Shown in pieces: positions 25,916 to 35,005 of a stretch of 64,000 nucleotides of DNA; the first letter of the stretch is position 1; the number at the start of each line of letters is the position of its first letter. Source of the DNA: CALMFG01 sp963666035 (GTDB lineage Bacteria > Bacillota > Clostridia > Christensenellales > CALMFG01); NCBI GenBank assembly GCA_963666035.2, contig CAXXJI010000003.1, positions 1 to 64,000 on the forward strand, written 5' to 3'. The position numbers and the translations under genes were made by a program. The notes under the pieces were generated by a model, which searched no databases, was not told the origin of the DNA, and worked only from the letters and a program-made list of their open reading frames with translations.

Positions 25916-26075
25916 CCAGTGCACTCCATTTTCATCTAATTAAGACTTATTATACATGAGAAATCAAATCTTTGACAAGTGACAATAACTAATAAAGGCG
26001 CATATGGCAAAAAAAGTAATATATCAAATTGCTGAAAGAGCAAGGCAATATAAAGGGAAAAGATATCTTGGCTGA

Positions 26076-26423
26076 TTAAATCAGCGTCCCGAAATATTGA
26101 CGAAATAAAGCTTGAGCTTGGGAATCTAAGGCATTCTGGCAGGTATCAAAAGCCTTGAGTATCGCTCTTGCCGTATCAGTAAGCTCACTCCCGCCCCCGC
26201 CCTTTCCGCCGGTTTGTGCTGTAATCAGCGGCTGCCCTAATGCACTTTCGGCGCGCTTAATCATACCCAGCGCTTTGGTGTAGGCCATATTCATCTGCTT
26301 GGCGGCCTTGGAAATGGAACGGGTTTCGTCGATATATTTAAGCAACAGATAAGGACCCGGGCCGAAAAAAGCATGAGCATCGTTGCCGCTAAAGAGTTTA
26401 AAAGTTGTTTTTTGCTTAATCAT
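26076..26423 (-). CDS. ModE-like winged-helix regulator
   Basis: This 115-residue LysR-type DNA-binding domain is of the ModE N-terminal type. The recognition region SISKAAKQMNMAYTKALGMI and the Gly-rich wing GGKGGGGSELT are diagnostic. No molybdate-binding (MOP) domain is attached, so either another protein senses the metal or this acts without it. No molybdate transport or cofactor gene is nearby. It lies between the GGDEF gene and uvrB, in the opposite direction to uvrB. Confidence 0.88.
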   Translation of the reverse strand: MIKQKTTFKLFSGNDAHAFFGPGPYLLLKYIDETRSISKAAKQMNMAYTKALGMIKRAESALGQPLITAQTGGKGGGGSELTDTARAILKAFDTCQNALDSQAQALFRQYFGTLI

Positions 26424-26540
26424 AACAATCCATCCTTGATACCCAGATTATAGCTGATGCGCCTTAGTTTGTACAGAGAACCGACTTGACGCGAAACATC
26501 CAGATTACGTTGTTCGCTTTTTTTTGAGGGTGGAATGGGA

Positions 26541-26546
26541 TATAAT
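26541..26546 (+). promoter_or_regulatory. TATAAT -10 box for uvrB
   Basis: A consensus TATAAT lies 37 bases before the uvrB start. The -35 position is only a T run. I did not find a convincing LexA site around it. Confidence 0.45.
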
Positions 26547-26582
26547 AGCACTAATACACGAAAAAAAGGATAAGAAAGAAGC

Positions 26583-28568
26583 ATGGAAACATTTAAAATA
26601 CATTCATCCTATCAGCCTTCGGGAGATCAACCGCAGGCGATAGCGAAGCTGACGGAAGGTATATTAAGCGGTGCAAAAAGTCAGGTGCTGCTGGGTGTGA
26701 CCGGGTCGGGCAAAACCTTTACCGTGGCCAACGTGATCGAAAACATTCAAAAGCCCACGCTGGTGCTCTGCCACAACAAAACTCTGGCGGCTCAGCTGAC
26801 CAGTGAGTTTAAACAGTTTTTCCCCGAAAACGCGGTGGAGTACTTTGTGTCTTACTACGATTATTATCAGCCGGAGTCTTATATCCCACGAAGCGATCTG
26901 TACATCGAAAAAGATATGAGCATCAACGATGAAATAGACCGCCTGCGGCATTCGGCTACGTCGGCACTGCTGGAGCGCAAGGACGTCATCGTGGTCTCTT
27001 CGGTGTCCTGCATCTATTCACTGGGATCGCCCGAAGAGTATCAAAACATGAGTGTGTCTTTGCGCCCGGGCATGAAGATGGGTGTAAAGGAATTCGCCAA
27101 GGCTTTGGTGGCCATCAATTTTGAACGCAACGACATTGACTTTGAGCGCGGGTGTTTTCGCGTGCGCGGGGATACGGTTGAAGTTTTCCCGACCAACACA
27201 TTCGAGAAAGCCCTGCGCATCGAGTTCTTTGGAGACACGGTGGAACGCATCAGTGAGATTGAGGTGGTCACCGGCAGGCGGCTGGTGGAGCTTTTGCACG
27301 CGATGATTTTCCCTGCCACGCACTATGCGATCGGTCGGGAGGCAATTGAGCGCGGGATTGAGCAGATAGAAGCCGATTTGGAAACCGCAGTGAAGACTTT
27401 TCAGGACCGCGGGAAACTCTTAGAAGCCGAACGCATCGCCCAGCGTACGCAATATGATATTGAGATGATGCGGGAAGTGGGATACTGTACGGGCATTGAA
27501 AACTATTCCAGGTACTTTGACGGCAGAAGTCCCGGCCAGCCGCCGTTTACACTGCTGGATTATTTTCCGAATGATTTTTTGTTGGTGGTGGATGAATCAC
27601 ATGTCACACTGCCGCAGGTGCGGGCGATGTACAAGGGCGACTTCAGCCGAAAGGATAATCTCGTCAGTTACGGATTTCGCCTGCCTTCGGCTTATGATAA
27701 TCGGCCACTTCAATTTTCCGAGTTCAATGATCGGCTGAACCAAGCCATTTATGTATCGGCGACTCCCGCCGAGTACGAGCGGGAATTGGCAAAGGGGCAT
27801 GTGGTGGAACAGATTGTCCGCCCGACCGGACTGATTGATCCGGAAGTATCGATAAGACCCATTGAAAACCAGGTGGATGACCTGATGGCCGAGATTCACC
27901 GGACGGTGGAAAAGGGTTTCCGTGTGCTGGTGACCACGCTGACCAAGAAGATGGCCGAGCGGCTGACCGACTACTACGAGGAAGCGGGTATCAAGGTGCG
28001 CTATATGCATTCGGATGTGGACACGTTGGAGCGGATGGAGATTATTCGGGGATTAAGGCTTAAAGAATTTGATGTGCTGGTCGGCATCAATCTTTTACGC
28101 GAAGGACTGGACCTGCCCGAAGTGGCACTGGTGGCCATTCTGGACGCGGACAAGGAAGGCTTTCTTCGCAATGAAACTTCGTTGATTCAGACCATTGGCC
28201 GTGCGGCACGGAACGCGGACGGACACGTGATTATGTTCGCAGACCGGATGACCCGATCGATGGAGGCGGCGATTAAGGAGACCGACCGGCGTCGGGAAGC
28301 GCAGAAGAAATATAATGAAGAAAACGGTATCACGCCCCAAACCATCATCAAAGAAGTGGCGGATAATCTGGAGATTTCCATCTCAAAGGCCAGCAGTGAT
28401 GATCCGGCAAAAACGATGTCGCCCGAAGAATTGGAAGCCACACTGGCCGACTTGGAACAGCGGATGCGAAAGGCCGCGATGGAGCTGGAGTTTGAGCTGG
28501 CGGCGGCGCTTCGGGATGAGATGATATATTTAAGCGGCAAACAAAAAGGCAAAGACAAAAAGCGGTGA
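26583..28568 (+). CDS. uvrB: Excinuclease ABC subunit B
   Basis: UvrB is the damage-verifying helicase of nucleotide excision repair. Its 661 residues are a full-length protein. Walker A is GVTGSGKTFTVAN near residue 39, the beta-hairpin region contains YYDYYQPESYIP, the helicase motifs include DESH and GRAARN, and the C-terminal UVR motif closes the protein. The ATG has an AAGAAAGA-type site. All three uvr genes of the excinuclease are in this window. Confidence 0.99.
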   Translation: METFKIHSSYQPSGDQPQAIAKLTEGILSGAKSQVLLGVTGSGKTFTVANVIENIQKPTLVLCHNKTLAAQLTSEFKQFFPENAVEYFVSYYDYYQPESYIPRSDLYIEKDMSINDEIDRLRHSATSALLERKDVIVVSSVSCIYSLGSPEEYQNMSVSLRPGMKMGVKEFAKALVAINFERNDIDFERGCFRVRGDTVEVFPTNTFEKALRIEFFGDTVERISEIEVVTGRRLVELLHAMIFPATHYAIGREAIERGIEQIEADLETAVKTFQDRGKLLEAERIAQRTQYDIEMMREVGYCTGIENYSRYFDGRSPGQPPFTLLDYFPNDFLLVVDESHVTLPQVRAMYKGDFSRKDNLVSYGFRLPSAYDNRPLQFSEFNDRLNQAIYVSATPAEYERELAKGHVVEQIVRPTGLIDPEVSIRPIENQVDDLMAEIHRTVEKGFRVLVTTLTKKMAERLTDYYEEAGIKVRYMHSDVDTLERMEIIRGLRLKEFDVLVGINLLREGLDLPEVALVAILDADKEGFLRNETSLIQTIGRAARNADGHVIMFADRMTRSMEAAIKETDRRREAQKKYNEENGITPQTIIKEVADNLEISISKASSDDPAKTMSPEELEATLADLEQRMRKAAMELEFELAAALRDEMIYLSGKQKGKDKKR

Positions 28569-28572
28569 GAAA

Positions 28573-29421
28573 ATGGCTGAAGCCGAACTAAAAGAAAAAG
28601 TCATGCATATTGCGCGGGAGCTGGGGTTCGATGATATCCGCTTTACCGAAAACCCTATGGGAGGTGATATGCGCAGCGCGGCGTTTTTAGTTAAACGCTA
28701 TACCCCCGCAGATGGACATGCCGAATCGGGCAGAATCGCGCTGTCGGAATACTATCCCGCATCCCAGTTTGGGCACGAGAACGCGCATATTTTCACTGAG
28801 CGGATCAAACACGAATTTGGGCTGGAAGCCGAGATGACCAACGCGTTCAGTTACAAAGAACTGATTGTTAAAACCGGCGGTACGATTGGCCTAAATTCGC
28901 TGTACTACCACCCTGAGTTTGGGTCCTTTATCAGCATGCGCTGTGTGCTGATTGGGGCGGAGATTGAACCCGACCGGCAGACGGCAGACAAAAACCTATG
29001 TGGGAACTGTAAGCGGTGCATTTCGGCCTGTCCTACGGAGGCGATCACCGAGGCGGGGTTTAATCGTGATAAATGCCTTCGCAACATGATGAGCGAAGGG
29101 CTGCCCAAAGATGCGCGAAAAAAAGTTTATCAGCTTTTGGGGTGCGAGCGCTGTCAGCTTGGTTGCCCTATGAATCCACAAACGCAAAAAGAGCCGACGA
29201 CGTTAGACCTTTTGGAAGTCTTACGAGGGAATGAGACCAAGCGCTTGAAAGCGCTATGCGGAAAGAATATGGCGACTCGAACAAGACTGCTTACACAAGG
29301 CATGGCTTTTGCGGCGGGGACAGGGCTGAAGGCAGCACTGCCCGAGATTGAACGATTGACCGATGATGATTCGGACCGAATACGGGATATCGCGGTATGG
29401 GCTGAAAAAGAACTGAAATGA
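28573..29421 (+). CDS. QueG-like double [4Fe-4S] protein
   Basis: This 282-residue protein has an iron-sulfur module with two cluster motifs, CGNCKRCISACP and CERCQLGCP. It resembles epoxyqueuosine reductase QueG, which makes the last step of queuosine in tRNA. The part before the clusters includes a TGGTIGLNSLYYHPEFGSF stretch like the QueG cobalamin domain, and a short helical HEAT-like tail follows. It is about 100 residues shorter than QueG, and the usual catalytic Asp neighbourhood is not obvious. The substrate is thus uncertain; it could be a reductase of another substrate. It lies four bases after uvrB. Confidence 0.75.
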   Translation: MAEAELKEKVMHIARELGFDDIRFTENPMGGDMRSAAFLVKRYTPADGHAESGRIALSEYYPASQFGHENAHIFTERIKHEFGLEAEMTNAFSYKELIVKTGGTIGLNSLYYHPEFGSFISMRCVLIGAEIEPDRQTADKNLCGNCKRCISACPTEAITEAGFNRDKCLRNMMSEGLPKDARKKVYQLLGCERCQLGCPMNPQTQKEPTTLDLLEVLRGNETKRLKALCGKNMATRTRLLTQGMAFAAGTGLKAALPEIERLTDDDSDRIRDIAVWAEKELK

Positions 29422-29483
29422 AACGGATTAATAGCCTTGGCAGAACTATGGACATCAAAACGCAAAAAAAAAGGCAAAACAAT

Positions 29484-30377
29484 ATGAATCGTGATTTATT
29501 GAAAGGCAACATATTGGCGGTCATCGCGTATATTTTCTGGGGGCTTATGCCGCTCTTTTGGGCACTGCTCGGCAGGGTGAGTTCACTTGAGATTATTGCG
29601 CACCGTGTTTTACTATCTTTCGCGGTGCTGGGACTTTACCTTTTATTATTTGGGCGAAAAGGTGCGTTTGAGAAACTGAAAGATAAAAAGACACGGTGGT
29701 ATGTGATGGCCGCTGGGCTTGCGCTTGGCATCAACTGGACATCGTTTATCGTGGCGGTTTTGGCTGGGCGTGTTTTGGAGAGCAGTTTGGCGTATTACAT
29801 CAATCCGCTGGTCGTCATCCTATTTGGCATAGTCTTTTTAAAAGAATCAGCGGGAATATATAAGCTGACAGCTGTACTGCTGGCGGCGGTCGGGGTTTTT
29901 GTGCTGGTCTTCGGGTATTCGGTTTTTCCGGTATATGCACTGATGATGGCATTTTCATTCAGTGTGTATGGGCTGATCAAGAAAAAAATCGGCATGGATC
30001 CATTTGTTGGGCTCTTTGCTGAGATGACGGCGCTGGCGCCCATCGCAATCGGGATAGAAGCATATATGCTGGCAACAGGAACGTCGGTTTATTTTAGCGG
30101 CGAAGTGCATGGATGGTTTCTAGTCGCTTTGCTTATCAGCGGCATAATGACCCTGCTGCCGTTGATCTTATACAATATATCGCTACGCATGATTACATTG
30201 GGCAATTCGGGGTTTCTGCAGTTTATATCGCCCACTATCATGCTCCTGATCGGGGTGTTTGTCAACGGAGAAGCGTTTACCCGCGTGCATCTGATCGCTT
30301 TTATTCTCATCTGGCTGGCGGTGGTGGTCTACTGTGTTTATCTGGTCAGGAGCGCCAAAAAGACCGATATATTATAA
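29484..30377 (+). CDS. RarD-type EamA-family permease
   Basis: This is a ten-span DMT-superfamily transporter of the RarD subfamily, opening with GNILAVIAYIFWGLMPLFWALLG, which is typical of the group. The ATG at 29484 has AAAGG about nine bases upstream and gives 297 residues. An ATG at 29418 that overlaps the previous gene would add a polar leader of 22 residues. The substrate is unknown; RarD is linked only loosely to drug or amino-acid export. Confidence 0.85.
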   Translation: MNRDLLKGNILAVIAYIFWGLMPLFWALLGRVSSLEIIAHRVLLSFAVLGLYLLLFGRKGAFEKLKDKKTRWYVMAAGLALGINWTSFIVAVLAGRVLESSLAYYINPLVVILFGIVFLKESAGIYKLTAVLLAAVGVFVLVFGYSVFPVYALMMAFSFSVYGLIKKKIGMDPFVGLFAEMTALAPIAIGIEAYMLATGTSVYFSGEVHGWFLVALLISGIMTLLPLILYNISLRMITLGNSGFLQFISPTIMLLIGVFVNGEAFTRVHLIAFILIWLAVVVYCVYLVRSAKKTDIL

Positions 30378-30384
30378 GCGAAAC

Positions 30385-30422
30385 GAAGCATCTGAGACTT
30401 TGCGCTGATGTTTCTTTATTTT
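30385..30422. terminator. Hairpin between convergent genes
   Basis: GAAGCATC and GATGTTTC pair with one wobble, followed by TTTATTTTAA. It lies between the ends of the RarD gene and the radical SAM gene. Confidence 0.5.
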
Positions 30423-31371
30423 AACCCTTTAAAGCCGCACCGTTTAAATAATCGCACTTGGCACCTTGATACAGACCCTTTTCATTCAGGGTTTTGAGGA
30501 TATCGTCTTTGATGGCCCACCAAGAGCGACCGTCATTTGCGGAAATGCTGTGTTCTTCTGGGATGCGCCCGACAAGACGCTCCATGTAAATTTCGGGTGA
30601 AAGAAAGGCAAGGAAAGCGGCTGCACGATCAATATATTCCTGGCCATTGAGCAGCTGTAGTCCGCCTCGTTGGTAGGCTTTTTCAAAAGCGGAGCCCTTA
30701 GCGATATACAGGCTGTGCAGTTTGACGCCGTCCACTTTCAGAGCCGAAAGGATACGGGCGGTCTCGATGGTGTCAACCATCGTATCGTCTGGAAGATCGA
30801 GGATAATATGCGCCGTAGCGGCCAATCCCGCCCGTTTGATACGCAGCACCGCGTCGATGAATTCGGCGAGTCCATGCCCGCGGTTAATCGATTTTAAGGT
30901 ATGATAGTTGGCGGTTTGCAGACCGAGCTCCAGTGTGATATTGATCTTTTCCTCTTGGTCGATCTCGGCCAACAAAGAGACGACTTTATCTGAAATACAG
31001 TCGGGTCGTGTGGCGAAATTGATGCCGACCATATCGGGCAACACTGCCGAGCGTACCAGTGCTTCCATCTTTTCTGCGGGCAGATAAGTGCCCGTGAAAT
31101 TTTGAAAATACGGGATAAACTTTTTGGCGCCGTATTTTTCACCGATATAGGCTTTGTTTTGAGCCAGCTGCTCGGGCACCGAAAACGTCTCAGGCAGGGA
31201 TTCGAACCCTGCGCCGATTTCACCGCAGTACGCGCATCCACCGACACCAAGATTCCCGTCTCGGTTGGGGCAGGTGCCAGGTACGTTGATGGGCAGTTTA
31301 TATACCTTTTCGCCATATTTATTTTTTAGATAATCCGAGTAAGGGTAGTAAAGTCTCATCGATTTTTCCAT
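30421..31371 (-). CDS. Radical SAM protein of the TIGR01212 (YtqA) family
   Basis: This 316-residue radical SAM enzyme has the cluster motif spread as CPNRDGNLGVGGCAYC, the variant typical of the YtqA/TIGR01212 group and related to the Elp3-type enzymes. The ELGLQTAN segment and GLAATAHIILDLP follow as in the family. The reaction is not known; a role in tRNA modification has been suggested for relatives. It lies between two terminators and is probably monocistronic. Confidence 0.88.
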   Translation of the reverse strand: MEKSMRLYYPYSDYLKNKYGEKVYKLPINVPGTCPNRDGNLGVGGCAYCGEIGAGFESLPETFSVPEQLAQNKAYIGEKYGAKKFIPYFQNFTGTYLPAEKMEALVRSAVLPDMVGINFATRPDCISDKVVSLLAEIDQEEKINITLELGLQTANYHTLKSINRGHGLAEFIDAVLRIKRAGLAATAHIILDLPDDTMVDTIETARILSALKVDGVKLHSLYIAKGSAFEKAYQRGGLQLLNGQEYIDRAAAFLAFLSPEIYMERLVGRIPEEHSISANDGRSWWAIKDDILKTLNEKGLYQGAKCDYLNGAALKG

Positions 31372-31414
31372 GTCATGTTTTCTCTTATCATATCATATTG
31401 CATCGTTTTTTGGG

Positions 31415-31443
31415 CATAAAAAAGGCCGGTTAACACCGGCCTT
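31415..31443 (-). terminator. Terminator of the SH3/PG-binding protein gene
   Basis: A perfect 9-base stem AAGGCCGGT/ACCGGCCTT with a 4-base loop is followed, on the minus strand, by six T bases. Confidence 0.85.
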
Positions 31444-31458
31444 GACGATTGTTTTGGT

Positions 31459-32709
31459 TTATTTTGCCGCGTTGTAGGCAAAATTGACAGCGGCTTGATG
31501 GTCGGGATCTTTCGCTCCCGTATTATGGTTTTCCGAGCCATTGAAGTGCACACAGAAGTGGCCGCCGAATCCTGAACTCGGATTATAGTCCACATCATGG
31601 GGCATGCCGTTCATGGAAGCCGCATAGGTGGTACCACCGATGGTGACCCAGATGGGGCAGCGCGCCCAGCTCCAATGGCCGCCGTAGACCGCCTTCATGG
31701 TGGCGGTATCAGCCGCGGTGACCGGGGTGACGTCGGCATGCAGTGTGGTGTTGCCGCGCACCACTCTAAACTGTGCGCCGGTGGCGACCACAGTGATGGT
31801 AGCCTGCTTGCCTTTGGGCCATCTTCCGTTGACTGTATCCCATTCGGTTCCGTATACTTTACCGACCAATGCCCGTGTTGCCGCGCTGGGGTAGGAAAAG
31901 TGGATTCGCCCGCCACCGCTGCCGGTGGAGACGCCGCCCGAAGAGGAACCACCGGAGGATGAGCCGCCGGAGGAAGAACTGGGCTTGACGGCTTTGATAT
32001 TGTTGTCCGCATACAGCAGTTCTAACGTATCAGTACCCGCAATGCCGTCTGCAGACAGATTGGCAGCCACCTGGAAGTCAGCGATGGCCTGCTTGGTGGC
32101 AGGGCCGTAGTAGCCGGTGGCCGAAGCTGAAAGGAAACCGCGGGATTTAAGCTCTTTTTGCATGGTTTTAATGCGCGAACCGCTCATGCCAAGCTTTAAA
32201 AGGATATTATCCTGATTGGTCTGCATAACCTTGACAAACTCTTTGGACACATAGCCTTCCACATCGTTATCGCTGTCGCAGTCTTTGGCCAGCACACATA
32301 TCTGGTACCAGTCGGCATAAACGTCCAAAATTTCGAAAGGCGTATCTTCCTTGATCTGAATGACAACATCTGAATAGGTGCCGGGGCTTCTGCGTACGTT
32401 GACATTGGAATAGGCGGAAGCTTCATAGCTGTCTTCGCTGGGGACAAACAGCATATCGCGTTTAACATAGCCGCGGTAGTTGCCGTAGATAATACGGGCA
32501 AACCCATTTTCATCGTCGTAGACGCCTACGCGCGTACCTTCGGGCAGTTCGCAAACCACCGGTGAAGTTTCGTCCGCACGTAAATACAGCGGGGTGTTGT
32601 TGACGTCCACGCTGCCCTCCACAAATTTGCTTTCAGCAAAAGCCAAAGCCGGAATCAAGAAGATGATGCCGGTTATAACGGCAAGCCATACATATCGTTG
32701 ATTTCTCAT
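31459..32709 (-). CDS. Secreted SH3b and peptidoglycan-binding protein with a conserved C-terminal domain
   Basis: The ATG at 32709 is chosen because it places a classical signal peptide at the N terminus (VWLAVITGIIFLIPALAFA, cut before Glu). Two bacterial SH3-like domains follow (about residues 30-140), then a PG_binding_1 domain with LKLGMSGSRIKTMQKELKSRG, then a Ser/Gly linker, and a C-terminal domain of about 130 residues. That domain ends in GGHFCVHFNGSENH and a conserved DPDHQAAV stretch. Similar tails occur in many Clostridia without known activity; conserved His, Cys and His suggest catalysis or metal binding. It likely works at the cell wall. Confidence 0.85.
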   Translation of the reverse strand: MRNQRYVWLAVITGIIFLIPALAFAESKFVEGSVDVNNTPLYLRADETSPVVCELPEGTRVGVYDDENGFARIIYGNYRGYVKRDMLFVPSEDSYEASAYSNVNVRRSPGTYSDVVIQIKEDTPFEILDVYADWYQICVLAKDCDSDNDVEGYVSKEFVKVMQTNQDNILLKLGMSGSRIKTMQKELKSRGFLSASATGYYGPATKQAIADFQVAANLSADGIAGTDTLELLYADNNIKAVKPSSSSGGSSSGGSSSGGVSTGSGGGRIHFSYPSAATRALVGKVYGTEWDTVNGRWPKGKQATITVVATGAQFRVVRGNTTLHADVTPVTAADTATMKAVYGGHWSWARCPIWVTIGGTTYAASMNGMPHDVDYNPSSGFGGHFCVHFNGSENHNTGAKDPDHQAAVNFAYNAAK

Positions 32710-32752
32710 TTCACTAGAACAAAAACCCTTTATCACATTTTTTCTGCTTTAA

Positions 32753-32781
32753 ATTTTATTACAGAACAGGGTATGATGCAA
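32753..32781 (-). promoter_or_regulatory. Promoter of the secreted SH3 protein gene
   Basis: On the minus strand TTGCAT and TAAAAT are 17 bases apart, about 45 bases before the chosen start. Confidence 0.5.
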
Positions 32782-32817
32782 GTAAACAAAAAGCTGTTAA
32801 CTGTTAATTTATACCTT

Positions 32818-32835
32818 GTTCATAAAGTTATGAAC
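32818..32835. repeat. 8-2-8 perfect inverted repeat
   Basis: GTTCATAA and TTATGAAC are separated by two bases. It stands between two divergent genes (32709 minus, 32976 plus), the usual place for a dimeric repressor site. The repressor is unknown. Confidence 0.45.
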
Positions 32836-32929
32836 GGCGTTTTTGGGGCCAAAAGAACAGCCGAAACAGAAGGTTTTTAAAATAGTAGGCTTATTTACAC
32901 TTTGTTTGCTGGCTTGGGCTGACACGTGA

Positions 32930-32938
32930 TGGTATAAT
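32930..32938 (+). promoter_or_regulatory. Extended -10 promoter for the DUF5685 operon
   Basis: TGG-TATAAT lies about 38 bases before the DUF5685 start, with no good -35 box. Confidence 0.5.
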
Positions 32939-32975
32939 ATGAACCAATAAGACTTGGAAGATATGGAAACAAAGC

Positions 32976-33836
32976 ATGTTTGGATATATTGTTCCCGATA
33001 AGCCCGAGCTGAAAATCAGGGAATTCGACCGTTTTAAGAGTTATTACTGCGGTCTTTGCAAAGCGTTAAAAACGGAATACACTTTTTTTTCGCGCTTGTT
33101 TTTAAATTATGACTGCACTTTTTTAAGTTTGGTGCTTGATTCCTTAAACGCACAAGCGCCGGCTTGTATGATGGAGACCTGCGTGGTGTCGCCGTTTAAA
33201 AAAAAATGTATCGCACATACTGCGGATGCAAAATACGCCGCGGCCATCAATGTACTGCTGGCCAGAAACAGCATAAAAGACCATATACGGGATGAGAGAA
33301 AGCTATATCTGCTCCCGGCGGTCTGGATGCTTGCCAGAGGATATCGAAAGGCTAAACGCGATTTTCCTGAGGCGGCAAAGACCATTGAGATCGCGCTTGC
33401 ACAGTCAAAAGTGCTGGAAACCGAAAAGGAAGCCAATCTGGACAAAGCGGCTGATGTGTTTGCGGTGATGCTCTCGGAGCTGGTTTCGGCGGGGGTAAAA
33501 CAGGATAAGCGCGCGTTTAAGCACTTGGGCTACCATGTGGGGCGATGGCTGTACCTGATTGATGCGGCGGATGATCTGGAGCGTGATATTAAAAGGAAAT
33601 GCTATAATCCGTTGATTTACCGCTACGGGCATGATAAAACGCAAACGGTTCAAGCCTTTTGGGAACGGATTCGGGAGGAAGTATCGTTTAATCTGTACTA
33701 CTCGCTAAGCGAAGCGGCGAGTGCCTATGATTTGATTGATTTTAAAAAAAACCAGATGATTTTAACGAATATTGTATATTCGGGACTGAAAAATAAAACG
33801 GAACAAGTTTTGATGAAGACAGAGAGGGAGGCTTAA
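32976..33836 (+). CDS. DUF5685 family protein
   Basis: This 286-residue, mostly helical protein opens with MFGYIVPDKPELKIREFDRF and the early cysteine pair YYCGLC, typical of DUF5685. Cys also appears at CMMETC and CIAH, which may bind a metal. A helix carrying DAADDLERDIKRKCYNPL recalls the Asp-rich helices of isoprenoid synthases, but the similarity is short and I do not claim that activity. The stop overlaps the start of the next gene, a J-domain protein, so the two products probably act together. Confidence 0.8.
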   Translation: MFGYIVPDKPELKIREFDRFKSYYCGLCKALKTEYTFFSRLFLNYDCTFLSLVLDSLNAQAPACMMETCVVSPFKKKCIAHTADAKYAAAINVLLARNSIKDHIRDERKLYLLPAVWMLARGYRKAKRDFPEAAKTIEIALAQSKVLETEKEANLDKAADVFAVMLSELVSAGVKQDKRAFKHLGYHVGRWLYLIDAADDLERDIKRKCYNPLIYRYGHDKTQTVQAFWERIREEVSFNLYYSLSEAASAYDLIDFKKNQMILTNIVYSGLKNKTEQVLMKTEREA

Positions 33837-34447
33837 TGGACCCATACAGTGTTTTGGGCGTCAGCGCAAATGCGTCTGATGAGGAGATTAAAAAAGCGTA
33901 TCGGGATTTGGTGAAGAAGTACCACCCGGACAAGTACAGGGATAGTGACCTAAAAGACTTGGCGGATGAGAAGCTTCGTACCATCAACAAGGCTTACGAT
34001 GATATTACGAGTATGCGTAAAAACGGCGGCAGCGGGCAAACCCATACGGGCGGCGGGTATACTTACAATGCCTATGGATCGGCCGGTGGAGCCAATTTTG
34101 CGCGCATCCGGATGATGATTCAGATGGGCCAGCTGAACGCGGCAGAACGTGAACTAAACGCGATGAGCAATCAGACGGCGGAATGGCATTACCTCAAAGG
34201 TGTGATCGCCATGCAGCGGGGATGGGCCGACGGCGCAAAAGAGCACTTCAAAAAAGCGACCGACATGGCGCCTTCGAATGTGGAATATCAGCAGGCTTAT
34301 AACGCGATGTTCAGCGGAAACCGACAGTATCAAAACTATTATGGCAATCGGGGCGGCGGCATGGACGCATGTTCCTGCTGTACCAGCGCAATTTGCGCTG
34401 ACTGCTGTTGTGAATGCATGGGCGGCGATCTGATTGGCTGCTGTTAG
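33836..34447 (+). CDS. J-domain protein with TPR-like middle and Cys-rich tail
   Basis: This is a 203-residue protein. The J domain occupies residues 1-65, with HPD at 30-32, so it should stimulate a DnaK-type ATPase. A Gly-rich linker leads to a helical, TPR-like segment (about 85-155). The last 30 residues hold ten cysteines in clusters, including CADCCCECMGGDLIGCC at the end, possibly a zinc-binding or palmitoylation-like membrane tail. This tail is seen in several clostridial J proteins. It overlaps the DUF5685 gene by one base. Confidence 0.85.
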   Translation: MDPYSVLGVSANASDEEIKKAYRDLVKKYHPDKYRDSDLKDLADEKLRTINKAYDDITSMRKNGGSGQTHTGGGYTYNAYGSAGGANFARIRMMIQMGQLNAAERELNAMSNQTAEWHYLKGVIAMQRGWADGAKEHFKKATDMAPSNVEYQQAYNAMFSGNRQYQNYYGNRGGGMDACSCCTSAICADCCCECMGGDLIGCC

Positions 34448-34465
34448 TGATATGGAGAAATAACG

Positions 34466-35005
34466 ATGGCAAGGATGGACTCGGACAGTTATGCACTGTC
34501 ATTGACCAGTATGATGGCAGCGTTCTCGCTGTTGTTTGTCTATATGGCGGGGATTCTGCCTACGGCACGGCTTTCGATGTATGCTGTCGCATCGCTGTTT
34601 ACGATCGCGATGTGCATGGAGCAGAGGACGGCTTATGCTTTGCTGTTGTTTTTTTCGGTGAGTGTTCTGTCATTATTAATTCTTCCAAATACACTTCTGG
34701 TCATCCCTTATGTTCTGTTTTTTGGTCATTACGGCATCGGCAAATATCATATCGAACGCATCAAGGATAAGTTTCTTTCGTTTACGCTGAAATTGATGTA
34801 CTTTAATATCGGACTGATTTTGAATTACTTTATCGCCAGAAATCTATTGTTGGCCAACATACCGGACGCGATCAAGAATAACTTTTGGGTGTTTTTAGTT
34901 TTAGCACAGGTTGCGTTTGTCGCTTATGATTTTATCTATTCCAAAATGGCTGAACTGTATGATGTCCGTATCCGGAAATTTTTGATGAAACGAGGCAGAC
35001 GATGA
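34466..35005 (+). CDS. Membrane protein of unknown function upstream of uvrC
   Basis: This is a 179-residue protein with about five predicted spans (first LTSMMAAFSLLFVYMAGIL, last FWVFLVLAQVAFVAYDFIY) and a basic C terminus. Similar small membrane proteins sit upstream of DNA repair or chaperone genes in Clostridia, but I know of no function. GGAG precedes the ATG. Its end overlaps the uvrC start by four bases (ATGA), tying its translation to UvrC. Confidence 0.75.
   Translation: MARMDSDSYALSLTSMMAAFSLLFVYMAGILPTARLSMYAVASLFTIAMCMEQRTAYALLLFFSVSVLSLLILPNTLLVIPYVLFFGHYGIGKYHIERIKDKFLSFTLKLMYFNIGLILNYFIARNLLLANIPDAIKNNFWVFLVLAQVAFVAYDFIYSKMAELYDVRIRKFLMKRGRR

Noticed and set aside
31459..31850. 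YkuD-type L,D-transpeptidase domain in the SH3 protein
   Set aside because: The HxxGS...SHGC(I/V)R catalytic motif is not present; only a loosely similar His/Cys pattern is seen.
32698..32880. 60-codon plus-strand frame between the SH3 protein and DUF5685 genes
   Set aside because: No ribosome site; it overlaps the minus-strand start, promoter and the palindrome.
33536..33620. Isoprenoid synthase activity for the DUF5685 protein
   Set aside because: Only one short Asp-rich helix resembles a DDxxD motif, and no second motif or basic patch is visible.
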